Shown: positions 48,167 through 57,120 of the stretch, piece by piece | Layout of the letters: every line of letters starts with the position of its first letter | Numbering within the stretch: the stretch's first letter is position 1 | Source: Cognatishimia activa | GTDB lineage: Bacteria > Pseudomonadota > Alphaproteobacteria > Rhodobacterales > Rhodobacteraceae | DNA: 64,000 nt | Direction of reading: 5' to 3' | Assembly (NCBI RefSeq): GCF_026016445.1 | Contig: NZ_CP096147.1 | Location: 64,501-128,500, forward strand | The notes under the pieces: model-generated | Seen by the model: only the letters and a program-made list of their open reading frames with translations | What the model was told of the DNA's origin: nothing | The model's database searches: none | Translations under genes and position numbers: made by a program

Positions 48167-48406
48167 TTAGTTCAGGTTCTTCAGCAGGGAGCGAACTTGC
48201 GCTTGCGTTTGCACGAATGTGTCGTCGTTGCCTTCAGTGATAGCGCTTACGATGTGAGCGATTGCTGCGTCAGAGTAACCAGTCAGGTCGGCTTCAGGAG
48301 CGAATTTCTTAACAGTGTTTTCGTAGGCTGATGCTGCGCCCATTGCGGAAGCTGCGCCGGATAGAACAACAAGAGCTGCTGCGGAGGTTGCGATAATGCG
48401 TTTCAT
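48167..48406 (-). CDS. Small exported protein of unknown function, array copy 2
   Basis: 79 residues, identical to the copy at 47882. Same ribosome binding site aaaaaggaaaatcacc before the ATG. Being identical over 240 bp of wobble positions shows a recent duplication or ongoing conversion. Confidence 0.75.
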   Translation of the reverse strand: MKRIIATSAAALVVLSGAASAMGAASAYENTVKKFAPEADLTGYSDAAIAHIVSAITEGNDDTFVQTQAQVRSLLKNLN

Positions 48407-48451
48407 GGTGATTTTCCTTTTTCAGTTGGTTTCAGTCTTGGGGGGTGGGTC

Positions 48452-48691
48452 TTAGTTCAGGTTCTTCAGCAGGGAGCGAACTTGCGCTTGCGTTTGCACG
48501 AATGTGTCGTCGTTGCCTTCAGTGATAGCGCTTACGATGTGAGCGATTGCTGCGTCAGAGTAACCAGACAGGTCTGCTTCAGGAGCGAATTGCTTGATTG
48601 TGCCTTCGTATGCAGATGCTGCGCCCATTGCGGAAGCTGCGCCGGCGAATGCTGTCAGAGCAACTGCGGATGCGAGAAATACTTTTTTCAT
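48452..48691 (-). CDS. Small exported protein of unknown function, array copy 1 (promoter-proximal)
   Basis: 79 residues from ATG 48691 (aaagga upstream); a longer in-frame upstream reading exists but is not family-like. Its signal peptide MKKVFLASAVALTAFAGAASA differs from the others, while the last 45 residues (GYSDAAIAHIVSAITEGND and onward) are identical to the middle copies. Probably first in a four-gene operon. Confidence 0.75.
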   Translation of the reverse strand: MKKVFLASAVALTAFAGAASAMGAASAYEGTIKQFAPEADLSGYSDAAIAHIVSAITEGNDDTFVQTQAQVRSLLKNLN

Positions 48692-49154
48692 TGTCGTGTT
48701 CCTTTCGGTTTGTTTGGTTCGTTTTGTAGTTTGTTTGCGGTGTGTCCCGCTGACACCAAACAAATTAGGATCGCTGATCGGCGAGTTGAATTCACGAAAT
48801 CGCACACGCTCGATCACGGTTTTCTTCCTTGAAAGGAGTGGGTGGTGAACAGGAGGCTGTGCATCCCTGCATGTCCTATGTGCACGTCAATAAAATAAGG
48901 AGAATATGCGCATACATGCCGTGTGAAGCCGCGAGGTTTTCGAGAGAATTGGGGCCAAAAACGAGCCGTCTTTTTATGGGTCACAAAAAAGTGCGTAAGA
49001 AAAAATGTTGATTTGTTTCAATGGGCTCACGGGTTTGAAAACTCCCGTTGGTGATCCGGTGTTTGTGCGTGAGCAATCTGTGAGGATAATTACAGCGGAT
49101 TCGCATTTTTACCTTGCACCCACTCCGACTCTCTCTTAATCCAAGCGTCACCGT
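48692..49154. other. Intergenic region between small-protein array and trnW
   Basis: 463 bases. The left part holds the leader and presumably the promoter of the array. No other gene or repeat is supported. The right end holds the tRNA promoter. Confidence 0.4.
49114..49142 (+). promoter_or_regulatory. Candidate trnW promoter
   Basis: TTGCAC (49114-49119), 17-base spacer and TAATCC (49137-49142) put a start about 7 bases downstream, near the tRNA 5' end. Confidence 0.35.
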
Positions 49155-49230
49155 AGGGGTATAGCTCAGTTGGTAGAGCGACGGTCTCCAAAACCGTAGG
49201 TCCCGGGTTCGAGCCCTGGTGCCCCTGCCA
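49155..49230 (+). tRNA. trnW: tRNA-Trp (anticodon CCA)
   Basis: 76 nt with encoded CCA end. Acceptor aggggta pairs tgcccct; D arm gctcagttggtagagc; anticodon stem acggt/accgt around ctCCAaa; T arm with gggttcgagccc. Position before secE is the conserved bacterial one. Confidence 0.97.
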
Positions 49231-49302
49231 CTTCTTCTAGGAGCAAGGACAATGATTATCGCGATCTGAACGAATTCACTGAATTTCTGACAGGAGCAAA
49301 TC

Positions 49303-49959
49303 ATGCCTTTTCCAAATCCCAATACATTTCATCCGATCAAACTGCGCGATGGCACTGCGCATCGTGGGACTGTCTTTTTGAAAGCAGCCATCGATCACCC
49401 GCGCATTGAGGTGGGAGACTATACATATATGTCGTCCCATCAGCCGCTGGAGGAGCCTGGTGACATTGTGCAGCGGCTTGCTCCATATCTTTGGGACTTT
49501 GCTCCTGAAAAGCTGATTATTGGGAAATTCTGCCAGATCGCCCACGGCGTACAGTTCATTACCTCTTCTGCCAATCATCGGATGGATGGGCTGTCGACTT
49601 TCCCGTTTCTGGTTTTTGGCGGCGGCTGGGATGACCGTGCGAGCAAGCCTGAGCCTGGGGCCAATACGAGAGTTGGTCATGATGTGTGGCTCGGTACCGG
49701 AGCTATGATCCTGCCCGGTGTCACAATTGGGGACGGGGCGATCGTGGCGGCAGGAGCTGTTGTCGCAAAAGATGTTGCGCCCTACAGCGTTGTCGGGGGG
49801 AACCCGGCCAAAGAGATCCGGCGGCGGTTGTCTCTGAAAGACGCTGAACGCATGCAAGCCTTAGCATGGTGGGACTGGCCGATTGACCATATCGTAGCCC
49901 ACGAGGTTGAGATTTGTGGCACGAATCTGGTCGCATTGGAGGCCTCGGCCCCAAAATAA
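49303..49959 (+). CDS. CatB/Vat-type hexapeptide acetyltransferase
   Basis: 218 residues. Left-handed beta-helix repeats ([67 protein letters not shown]) and the [14 protein letters not shown] loop are typical of the xenobiotic acetyltransferase class that includes CatB and Vat. It should acetylate a hydroxyl with acetyl-CoA. Whether a drug or a cell-envelope sugar is the substrate cannot be told. It lies between trnW and secE. Confidence 0.87.
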   Translation: MPFPNPNTFHPIKLRDGTAHRGTVFLKAAIDHPRIEVGDYTYMSSHQPLEEPGDIVQRLAPYLWDFAPEKLIIGKFCQIAHGVQFITSSANHRMDGLSTFPFLVFGGGWDDRASKPEPGANTRVGHDVWLGTGAMILPGVTIGDGAIVAAGAVVAKDVAPYSVVGGNPAKEIRRRLSLKDAERMQALAWWDWPIDHIVAHEVEICGTNLVALEASAPK

Positions 49960-50135
49960 GTTAACAATTGGTCGCCGATTTTATGTCAGTGGGCTGCATA
50001 AGTTGTTGATTGTTTCCGCTTGAGCGACAGAGACATTATTTTGCCTTTTTTCAGCCCTAAATCCGGCAAATCTCAAACTGAAAATCGCCTCAATGTCTCG
50101 TGTCTGCGAGAATCCGGGGGCGGATTGGATGAGAT

Positions 50136-50798
50136 ATGACCAAAGACAATGCGCTGCCAAAGCCTGCCAAGATGCTGGAACGCGAGCTGAGCCAAGAAAC
50201 GCTGATGGCGATTAAAGCCATCGTGCGCGAGGATCGGCAAGCCAAAACAATGCCTGAGAACTCGTTAGATATTCCGGGCCGTCAGAGGCGCCGTGCGCGT
50301 GCTGAAAAGAAAGCTGCAAATAAGAAGGCTGTAAATAAAGAGCATTCTACGTTGCGCCTTCGGGCATCTCCTTTAGCTGATAAACCAGAGAATACATCAT
50401 TACGAAACTCGTTCCTGACATGGGTGACGCCTCGACGCTTGGCAATCGCGACAATTATCGCCGCGATCCTGATTGAACCGTGGTTCATCCCAACGGTCCT
50501 TTTGATTGCGGTTTTTGTAACGTCGTTCATCGCTCTGGCCCTGGGGCCGGATCGGATCAGGCATTATTCTGAATTGGGTTGGAAGCGCTATTCAAAACGG
50601 AATCCAAAGAAAGCTCAGCGTTTACAGAAAAAAGCGATGGCTCGCATGGAAAGGTTGCAGAAACGTTTGGACAAGTTGCCGCTGAATATTGATCTGCCAC
50701 AGATGCAGACCGAAAAAGAGCAATCTGCAGCCGAAACCGCCCATTCACGGCGCATGGCGCGTATTGCGCAAGAAGAAAGGCAGCAAAGCTACTCTTGA
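50136..50798 (+). CDS. Membrane protein of unknown function, charged termini
   Basis: 220 residues. Very basic N-terminal third (RQRRRARAEKKAANKKAVNK), two hydrophobic segments about 101-122 and 124-140 (LAIATIIAAILIEPWFIPTVLLIAVFVTSFIALALG), then a basic, probably coiled C-terminal part (KKAQRLQKKAMARMERLQKRLDKL). No family recognised. It sits 55 bases before secE, reading the same way. Confidence 0.65.
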   Translation: MTKDNALPKPAKMLERELSQETLMAIKAIVREDRQAKTMPENSLDIPGRQRRRARAEKKAANKKAVNKEHSTLRLRASPLADKPENTSLRNSFLTWVTPRRLAIATIIAAILIEPWFIPTVLLIAVFVTSFIALALGPDRIRHYSELGWKRYSKRNPKKAQRLQKKAMARMERLQKRLDKLPLNIDLPQMQTEKEQSAAETAHSRRMARIAQEERQQSYS

Positions 50799-50853
50799 AT
50801 TCGGTGCTTTTGCGGCGTATGTCAGCCACTGATCCTATCAAAGAAGACACATC

Positions 50854-51048
50854 ATGGCCCGTACGAACCCAGCACAGTTTATTCAGCAGACGCGCGCAGA
50901 GATCTCCAAGGTTGTTTGGCCAACCCGTCGCGAAGTTGTTCTGACCACGGTGATGGTCTTTATCATGGCGGCTCTGACGGCAGTTTTCTTTGCGCTGGTT
51001 GATCTGGGTATCCGCAGCGCGCTAGAAGCGGTTCTGAACGCTTTCTAA
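50854..51048 (+). CDS. secE: Preprotein translocase subunit SecE
   Basis: 64 residues, the short one-membrane-segment form. FIQQTRAEISKVVWPTRREVVLTTVMVFIMAAL contains the conserved amphipathic helix and the segment that clamps SecY. Precedes nusG. Confidence 0.95.
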   Translation: MARTNPAQFIQQTRAEISKVVWPTRREVVLTTVMVFIMAALTAVFFALVDLGIRSALEAVLNAF

Positions 51049-51130
51049 GCGAACGGACGGCGCAGCACTCGCCGACAAACCTCTTGAATTCGCCGGGCTT
51101 CCCCGGTAGCACACACAGTACTTTCGAATA

Positions 51131-51165
51131 GGCGCGCGGCGATTCGGTTTGCGCGCCGATTTTTT
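51131..51165 (+). terminator. Hairpin with T run between secE and nusG (terminator or attenuator)
   Basis: Stem ggcgcgc (51131-51137) with gcgcgcc (51151-51157), 13-base loop, followed by six Ts. Lies 78 bases before nusG, so it would reduce readthrough from secE. Confidence 0.6.
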
Positions 51166-51243
51166 GTTCGGAAGCGGGCACAGGCGCCCACAGTTTTATA
51201 AGAATGTCGGCCTCGCGCCGAACGGACGGGAAAGAACGGTCAT

Positions 51244-51777
51244 ATGGCAAAGCGTTGGTACTCTGTTAGCGTCCTCTCAAACTTTGAGAAGAAGATCGCC
51301 GAGCAGATCCGCCAGTCCGCTGAAGAAAGCGGTCTTCAAGATCAGATCGAAGAAGTACTCGTGCCGACCGAAGAGGTCATCGAAGTACGTCGCGGCAAGA
51401 AGGTGACCACGGAACGTCGCTTTATGCCGGGTTACGTTCTTGTGCGCATGGAAATGAGCGACCAAGGCTACCACCTGATCAGCTCCATCAACCGCGTGAC
51501 TGGCTTCCTGGGTCCACAGGGCCGCCCAATGCCAATGCGTGATGCAGAGGTTCAGGCGATCCTGGGCCGTGTTGCTGAAGGCGAAGAAGCTCCGAAGCTG
51601 ATGATCTCCTTCGAGGTCGGCGAGAAGGTCAAAGTGAACGATGGTCCATTCGAAGGCTTCGACGGTATGGTCGAAGAAGTTGACGAAGAGAACCAGCGCC
51701 TGAAAGTGACCGTATCCATCTTTGGTCGCGAAACTCCGGTTGAGCTGGAGTACACGCAGGTTTCTAAAGAAGCGTAA
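51244..51777 (+). CDS. nusG: Transcription termination/antitermination factor NusG
   Basis: 177 residues. NGN domain starts [20 protein letters not shown], with the [17 protein letters not shown] segment and the KOW motif in [22 protein letters not shown]. Binds RNA polymerase; couples Rho and ribosomes. Good atatg context after the secE-nusG hairpin. Confidence 0.97.
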   Translation: MAKRWYSVSVLSNFEKKIAEQIRQSAEESGLQDQIEEVLVPTEEVIEVRRGKKVTTERRFMPGYVLVRMEMSDQGYHLISSINRVTGFLGPQGRPMPMRDAEVQAILGRVAEGEEAPKLMISFEVGEKVKVNDGPFEGFDGMVEEVDEENQRLKVTVSIFGRETPVELEYTQVSKEA

Positions 51778-51801
51778 GATCTTCGGAATGCCTAATATTG
51801 G

Positions 51802-51827
51802 AGCCGCCCATAGGGCGGCTTTTTTTT
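51802..51827 (+). terminator. Rho-independent terminator of nusG
   Basis: Stem agccgccc (51802-51809) with gggcggct (51813-51820), ata loop, eight Ts. Confidence 0.92.
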
Positions 51828-51917
51828 GTGATCCAACCTAGCGTTGAGAACTGATTAATCATGCTTGTTCGTCTTCAGGATGGCGGGTAGTGGATGCGCA
51901 AAATGGGGATGAATGTG

Positions 51918-52817
51918 ATGAATAAAGTTCTTGGCTTGACCTTCGCAGCTTTGCTGCCGAGCGCTGCCTTTGCGGATCAGCCATATTTCGAGTTGGATTT
52001 TGGTGTTTCTAACGATTTTCGCGGTGGCGAGGCTCTAAATTCAAGCGGCGGCGGAGATGAGCTAGCAGAGTTCTCTCTCGTAAATCTCGATGGTCTTGCG
52101 GCGTTCTCACTTGATTCAGGTTTGCTGTTTCAGGCGGGTCTGAAGCTTGATCGAAACTTTGCCAACGCTGCATCAAGCACAATTGCGTCGACCGATGATA
52201 CATATCGCTTGGGCTCGCAATTCTCCCTGCAGATCGGCCAGCAACTTGAGCGCCACTATTTTGGCGCCTATGCAGTTGTCGGCCGCGTTTCATTCAACCC
52301 CGATGATGATGATCAGGACGCCAATTTCCAGAGCTATGGTGTGCAGGGCGCGTGGTACGGGGAGGGGTGGTCCTTGTCTGCGAGCCTAGGTCGGTTGGAC
52401 AGTTCCGCGGACAACCCTGAGACAATTTCGAATGCCTTTGTTGTCTCTGCGGCAGGAACCCATGATCTTGCACAAGACACGCGATTAACTGGTTCGATAA
52501 CTCTTATGGATGGAGAGCAGGATATCGATTCAGGCAGCACACCTGATCCGGTTAAGTCTTTGCAGGTTGGATTTGAGATCGAACATATGGTGCGCGAAAC
52601 CAGCTATGGCTCTTTGGCAGTCTATGGCGGTTTGTCGTTGATTAACGTATGGGAAGACAGCAGCAGCCTTTCAACAGATCACGTAAACGATACAATCCTG
52701 AGCGCAGGTATTCGTATGCAATTTGGCGCAAATAGTGCTGGCGCTTCGGATCGACGAAAATCACCGCCGCTGCCTGAGATGCTGCGCGCGCTCGGAGCCG
52801 TGCCTGCTGTCGACTAG
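51918..52817 (+). CDS. Exported beta-rich protein, probable outer-membrane barrel
   Basis: 299 residues from ATG 51918 (gggga about 9 bases upstream); in-frame ATGs at 51894 and 51909 are possible. Signal peptide MNKVLGLTFAALLPSAAFA. Mature part alternates polar and hydrophobic residues (FELDFGVSNDFRGG, SLSASLGRLDSSA, LAVYGGLSLINVW, LSAGIRMQFG), typical of porin-like barrels, but it does not end in a terminal aromatic. Function unknown. Confidence 0.65.
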   Translation: MNKVLGLTFAALLPSAAFADQPYFELDFGVSNDFRGGEALNSSGGGDELAEFSLVNLDGLAAFSLDSGLLFQAGLKLDRNFANAASSTIASTDDTYRLGSQFSLQIGQQLERHYFGAYAVVGRVSFNPDDDDQDANFQSYGVQGAWYGEGWSLSASLGRLDSSADNPETISNAFVVSAAGTHDLAQDTRLTGSITLMDGEQDIDSGSTPDPVKSLQVGFEIEHMVRETSYGSLAVYGGLSLINVWEDSSSLSTDHVNDTILSAGIRMQFGANSAGASDRRKSPPLPEMLRALGAVPAVD

Positions 52818-52829
52818 GCAATCATTGTA

Positions 52830-52856
52830 AGCGAGGCCTAGTGCCTCGCTTTTTTC
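52830..52856 (+). terminator. Rho-independent terminator of the beta-rich protein gene
   Basis: Stem agcgaggc (52830-52837) with gcctcgct (52843-52850), 5-base loop, T run. Confidence 0.88.
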
Positions 52857-52924
52857 ATTGCGTGACACAGATGTTTATGTAATTTCCTAAATTGGTAATT
52901 TTAAGTTACCAAATTGGAGGGATT

Positions 52925-54073
52925 ATGCGTCTGTCAGATTGTCACAACTTTGGTGATTTCCGCCGCCTTGCCAAGAAGCGCCTTCCTGGGCCGATCTTTC
53001 ACTATATCGATGGCGCAGCAGATGATGAGCTGACCTATCGTCGAAACACGACTTCCTTTGATGATGTGGATTTGGTGCCTAATGTTCTGGCAGGGGTGGA
53101 GAATGTCGACATGTCCGTTGAGGTCATGGGGCAGAAATTGGACATGCCAATCTATTGTGCCCCGACAGCATTGCAGCGGCTCTTCCATCATGATGGCGAA
53201 CGTGCGGTGGGTAAAGCTGCGACCAAATACGGCACGATGTTTGGCGTGTCGTCTCTGGCCACCGTTACCGTTGAAGAAATCGAAAAGCTCGCGCCGGGAC
53301 CAAAGATGTTCCAGTTCTACTTCCACAAGGATCGCGGGTTGAATGACGCATTGCTGGAACGCGCGCGGGCTGCGAATTTCCAGGTGATGGCGCTGACTGT
53401 GGACACAATCACTGGGGGCAACCGCGAGCGAGATCTGCGTACTGGCTTTACTTCTCCTCCCAAATTGACAGCCGCTTCGGCGCTTAGCTTTGCGATGCAT
53501 CCTCAATGGGCGTGGAATTTCTTCACCAAAGAAAAGTTCGATATGCCGCATCTTTCTGGCCACGTCAGTGCTGGTACGAATTTGGCTGTTTCGGTTGGGG
53601 ACTATTTCTCGACCATGTTGGACCAGTCGATGAACTGGGATGATGCCGAGAAGCTCTGTGCGCAATGGAACGGACAGTTTGCGCTGAAAGGCATCATGAG
53701 CGTTGAGGATGCGAAACGCGCGGTGGAAATCGGCTGTACAGGTATAATGGTCTCAAACCACGGGGGCCGCCAACTCGATGGCAGTCGCGCACCATTTGAT
53801 CAGCTGGCGGAAATCTGTGATGCGGTTGGCGATAAGATCGACGTGATTTGTGAGGGCGGTATTCAGCGAGGCTCGCACGTTCTTAAAGCGCTGTCTGTGG
53901 GTGCAAAAGCCTGTTCTGGAGGGCGTATGTACTTGTATGCTTTGGCCGCCGCAGGGCAGCCGGGTGTTGAGCGCGTCCTTGGCAATTTCCGAACTGAAAT
54001 TGAACGCGACATGAAGCTGATGGGTGTGACTTCGCTTGATCAGCTCTCTCGCGAAAATCTGCGCTGGCGATAA
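52925..54073 (+). CDS. lldD: L-lactate dehydrogenase, FMN-dependent (quinone-linked)
   Basis: 382 residues from ATG 52925 (ggagggatt upstream). FMN-dependent alpha-hydroxy acid dehydrogenase: ALTVDTITGGNRERDLRTGF and the active-site SNHGGRQLDGSRAPFD with catalytic His/Arg, then DVICEGGIQRGSHVLKALSVGA. Membrane-linked oxidation of lactate to pyruvate. Glycolate or mandelate oxidases are relatives. Confidence 0.9.
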   Translation: MRLSDCHNFGDFRRLAKKRLPGPIFHYIDGAADDELTYRRNTTSFDDVDLVPNVLAGVENVDMSVEVMGQKLDMPIYCAPTALQRLFHHDGERAVGKAATKYGTMFGVSSLATVTVEEIEKLAPGPKMFQFYFHKDRGLNDALLERARAANFQVMALTVDTITGGNRERDLRTGFTSPPKLTAASALSFAMHPQWAWNFFTKEKFDMPHLSGHVSAGTNLAVSVGDYFSTMLDQSMNWDDAEKLCAQWNGQFALKGIMSVEDAKRAVEIGCTGIMVSNHGGRQLDGSRAPFDQLAEICDAVGDKIDVICEGGIQRGSHVLKALSVGAKACSGGRMYLYALAAAGQPGVERVLGNFRTEIERDMKLMGVTSLDQLSRENLRWR

Positions 54074-54090
54074 CTCAAATCGAAATAGGA

Positions 54091-54111
54091 AGCGCGCAAA
54101 GACGGCGCGCT
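54091..54111. terminator. Hairpin between convergent lldD and desaturase genes
   Basis: Stem agcgcgc (54091-54097) with gcgcgct (54105-54111), no long T run on either strand. Confidence 0.4.
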
Positions 54112-54121
54112 CCCTAATCTG

Positions 54122-55159
54122 TCACTGAACATTGAGCAGCTTCCCACGTCGCAGGGCGTTACTGTAACGCTCATCATGTTCCATTAACAGATCATGCACC
54201 CAATGATGCTCGGCTTCTGGGATATTGGGGAACAGGTGGTGAATGACGTGATAGGCGTCATTCTTTGGGTGGATCAGCAGACGATGAAGCCAGCCATCGT
54301 TGGTGAAGGTGGTTTCAAATTCCGTGTCTCCAGCCTCATAGTCATGCTCTTCGGTCTCTGCAATTGATCGAATGACAGGGAGGAACACCATCGCTGGGAG
54401 AACCCAAAAGATCACCCAGCCAAAGAGTGCCAGCGCCATGCCGACCTTGAGTTCGAAGCCCAGTCCGAGTGTCAGCAGAGCTGCCAAGGGCGCGACCAAA
54501 ACGCAAAAATGCCATGTGATGAATAGCGTCCACTGATAGGCGGATTGGCTGCCGATCTCGCGGTAGTAAGCCGCGTTATAGCTGGGCAACCATGCAACGA
54601 CGGCGCGGGCAATCTTCCAATGGGTCGACAAGTCGATGTCATTCACGCCCATGTCTGTGAAACGTTGCAGGCAGGGATCTTTGTGTGATCCATACTGGCC
54701 ATGGTGAATACGGTGTGACTTCCAGTATTCTTTTACAGAGCTCAGCACAGGTGCACCGACAAACAGGTCCGCCAGAAAGTGGTTCAGCTTTGGTTTTGAG
54801 CGTACCCAGGTCAAATGAGACGCGTCATGTACCATGATTTCAAGACCACGCAACTGACGCGCGATCGCCACGCAGGCCACAAAATACGTGAAAATAGACG
54901 CGCCAAACTGGATCGGCACTGAGATATTCGCATTAAACAGAGCCAGAATGCCCGCGACGGTCAATGCCGCCACAGCTGGTATACTGGCAATTGTCAGCGT
55001 TGCTTCTCTGATGCGTGCCCAGGGTTTGCAGGCTTCGGCATCTTTCAGAGTTGCCCTAATGTCTGCACTCAGATGCTGGGTGTCGTAGCCCCGTTTGTAC
55101 CGGCGCTCAGGTTTAATGGGTGTAGCCTCTTTGGGCATAGTATTAATACTTTGTGCCAT
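54122..55159 (-). CDS. Membrane fatty-acid desaturase
   Basis: 345 residues from ATG 55159; a TTG-initiated form to 55198 is possible. Three histidine boxes bind the di-iron centre: HDASHLTW, HRIHHGQYG and HVIHHLFPNIPEAEHHW. Several membrane segments between them. Inserts double bonds in fatty acids or hydroxylates related lipids; substrate unclear. Convergent with lldD. Confidence 0.85.
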   Translation of the reverse strand: MAQSINTMPKEATPIKPERRYKRGYDTQHLSADIRATLKDAEACKPWARIREATLTIASIPAVAALTVAGILALFNANISVPIQFGASIFTYFVACVAIARQLRGLEIMVHDASHLTWVRSKPKLNHFLADLFVGAPVLSSVKEYWKSHRIHHGQYGSHKDPCLQRFTDMGVNDIDLSTHWKIARAVVAWLPSYNAAYYREIGSQSAYQWTLFITWHFCVLVAPLAALLTLGLGFELKVGMALALFGWVIFWVLPAMVFLPVIRSIAETEEHDYEAGDTEFETTFTNDGWLHRLLIHPKNDAYHVIHHLFPNIPEAEHHWVHDLLMEHDERYSNALRRGKLLNVQ

Positions 55160-55567
55160 GTGCTCAGGCGCATGGCGATCAGAACTCACAAAGTTCAATG
55201 GTCTCGTCCTCTAATTCGGAAGACTGAGCACATCTGCTATACCGCCATTGTGGCGTATGTTCTATTCGGACGTTGATGTGCTCAATCTGCCCCCAGGTTG
55301 AAAAGGCCCAGTCCGATTTAAGGCCTGACTTGTTTTACGCTTCAACCTAGCGCTGTGCCAAAATATTTTTGTAAAGCGTCTGATTGTGAGACTGAAAGGG
55401 CAGGGCAGTTTAACTCTTGCCAACGTATGACTTCGGGCGTATTCAGCGCGCTCATCGTCTTCGGGCGAGATTCTCTCGTGGGAGATTGAGGGATCGCGAT
55501 CTCAAAATCGGACCACGCAACATAAACCGGACGACACGCGTGTCGTCTTCGTTGAAAGGAACAGCAG
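55160..55567. promoter_or_regulatory. rplK leader and divergent intergenic region
   Basis: 408 bases between the desaturase and rplK. The last 40 bases hold a perfect 18-bp palindrome (55530-55547) and an aaagga ribosome binding site. The promoter of rplK-rplA must lie here. No other gene is supported. Confidence 0.5.
55530..55547 (+). promoter_or_regulatory. Palindrome / RNA hairpin just before rplK
   Basis: gacgacacg followed at once by its reverse complement cgtgtcgtc. In RNA it folds as a 7-bp stem with a cgcg tetraloop, 6 bases before the ribosome binding site. A site for ribosomal-protein autoregulation (L1) or a DNA-binding protein is possible. Confidence 0.45.
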
Positions 55568-56020
55568 ATGGCTAAGAAGCTTGCTGGTACTATGAAGCTG
55601 CAGATCCCTGCGGGCGCAGCGAACCCATCCCCGCCAGTTGGCCCGGCACTGGGTCAGCGCGGCATCAACATCATGGAATTCTGTAAAGCGTTTAACGCAA
55701 AAACACAGGACATGGAAAACGGCGCGCCGTGCCCAACCGTGATCACCTATTATCAGGACAAGTCCTTCACCATGGACATCAAGACGCCTCCTGCGTCTTA
55801 CTACCTGAAAAAAGCCGCTGGCCTTAAGCCAGTCGGTAAGCGTAACCGTCCTCGTGGTGCGGAAGCACCTGGTCGTGAGGTCGTTGCCTCCGTAACCGTC
55901 AAGCAGGTTCGTGAAATCGCTGAAGCGAAAATGAAAGACCTGACTGCGAACGACGTAGAAGCAGCAATGCAGATCATCATGGGCTCCGCACGCTCCATGG
56001 GTATCGAGGTGAAAGGTTAA
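55568..56020 (+). CDS. rplK: Ribosomal protein L11
   Basis: 150 residues. [34 protein letters not shown] is the N-terminal domain; [17 protein letters not shown] and [10 protein letters not shown] the RNA-binding C-terminal domain. Part of the GTPase-associated centre with L10-L12. Two bases before rplA. Confidence 0.98.
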   Translation: MAKKLAGTMKLQIPAGAANPSPPVGPALGQRGINIMEFCKAFNAKTQDMENGAPCPTVITYYQDKSFTMDIKTPPASYYLKKAAGLKPVGKRNRPRGAEAPGREVVASVTVKQVREIAEAKMKDLTANDVEAAMQIIMGSARSMGIEVKG

Positions 56021-56023
56021 GTC

Positions 56024-56722
56024 ATGGCTAAACTCGGTAAACGTACAGCAGCAGCACGCGAAGCTTTCGCAGGCAAAGATAACGTTTCTGTTGAAGAAGC
56101 AGTTGCTCTGGTCAAAGGCAATGCAACAGCGAAATTCGACGAAACTGTAGAAATTGCAGTTTGTCTCGGTGTTGACCCACGTCACGCAGACCAGATGGTC
56201 CGCGGCGTTGTAGGTCTGCCAAACGGCACAGGTAAATCTGTTCGCGTTGCAGTCTTTGCACGCGGCCCGAAAGCTGAAGAAGCTCAAGCAGCTGGCGCAG
56301 ACATCGTCGGCGCAGAAGATCTGATGGAATCCATCCAAGGTGGCAACCTGGACTTCGATCGCTGTATCGCGACTCCAGACATGATGCCAATCGTTGGTCG
56401 TCTGGGTAAAATCCTTGGTCCACGCAACCTGATGCCAAACCCAAAAGTTGGTACCGTGACCATGGACGTGAAAGCGGCTGTTGAAGCGGCAAAAGGCGGT
56501 GAAGTACAGTTCAAAGCTGAAAAGGCTGGTGTTGTACACGCAGGCGTCGGCAAAGCGTCCTTCGGCGAAGACAAGCTGGTTGAGAACGTGCGCGCCTTCA
56601 TGGACGCGGTTCTGAAAGCCAAGCCAGCTGGCGCGAAAGGTGCTTACGTTAAGAAGGTTGCACTGAGCTCCACAATGGGCCCAGGTGTTTCCATCGACGT
56701 GGACAACGCTGCAGCACAATAA
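56024..56722 (+). CDS. rplA: Ribosomal protein L1
   Basis: 232 residues. [45 protein letters not shown] and [12 protein letters not shown] are the L1 signatures. Builds the L1 stalk, and in other bacteria represses its own operon by binding the rplK leader. Confidence 0.98.
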   Translation: MAKLGKRTAAAREAFAGKDNVSVEEAVALVKGNATAKFDETVEIAVCLGVDPRHADQMVRGVVGLPNGTGKSVRVAVFARGPKAEEAQAAGADIVGAEDLMESIQGGNLDFDRCIATPDMMPIVGRLGKILGPRNLMPNPKVGTVTMDVKAAVEAAKGGEVQFKAEKAGVVHAGVGKASFGEDKLVENVRAFMDAVLKAKPAGAKGAYVKKVALSSTMGPGVSIDVDNAAAQ

Positions 56723-56745
56723 AGCTGAAGCAAAAGCGAATTTAG

Positions 56746-56776
56746 AAAGGCGTCTGCGTAAGCAGGCGCCTTTTTT
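56746..56776 (+). terminator. Rho-independent terminator of rplKA
   Basis: Stem aaaggcgtctgc with gcaggcgccttt, one G-T pair, gtaa loop, six Ts. Separates the rplKA and rplJL transcripts. Confidence 0.9.
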
Positions 56777-57120
56777 CTGTTCGAGTGCTGATTTTATGTT
56801 ATTATGTCTTCGCGCTCGTTGATTTAGGCGCTTGGCAATGTGCAAATTGGCGCATGTTGCCACTTGCGCTATGCGTTAATCCAAACTAAATGATCCTGTA
56901 CGAACCAGCGTGCGATTCTTCGTGCGCTGTTTTGTATTTCGTCCAAGACGGTGAGTGTGGGTTGCCCACTTAATTTCTTGCCTGAGACGGGAAAGACCAG
57001 ATTAGCTGAGGATTTCCTCGGGTGATATTGGCTCAGCCCCGTGTTGCGGACCTGAACGCCGGGCTTTGTCCGGCAAATATGAGCCGGAGGACGTAAGTCT
57101 TCCAAATTTGGAGTGAAACT
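56777..57120 (+). promoter_or_regulatory. rplJ leader region
   Basis: 344 bases without a gene. Near its end it contains two hairpins: gccgg/ccggc (57058-57074) and ggaggac/gtcttcc (57086-57103), just before the GTG start. This is the place where the L10-L12 complex represses its own translation in other bacteria. I infer the same here. Confidence 0.55.

Larger units (their letters stand above)
47597..48691 (-). repeat. Tandem array of four 285-bp gene units
   Basis: Four small genes lie at exactly 285-bp intervals (3' ends at 47597, 47882, 48167, 48452). Each unit is a 240-bp gene plus a 45-bp spacer carrying a ribosome binding site. The units ending at 47882 and 48167 are identical over the whole gene, and their spacers differ by one base (near 48443). 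The outer units diverge on one side only, the pattern expected from unequal crossing-over with gene conversion. Confidence 0.9.

Noticed and set aside
47597..48691. Repeat array considered as CRISPR
   Set aside because: Units are 285 bp and coding, with no short palindromic repeats or unique spacers.
55502..56863. Long open frame antisense to rplK and rplA
   Set aside because: Cysteine- and histidine-rich nonsense opposite two ribosomal proteins; codon-bias shadow.
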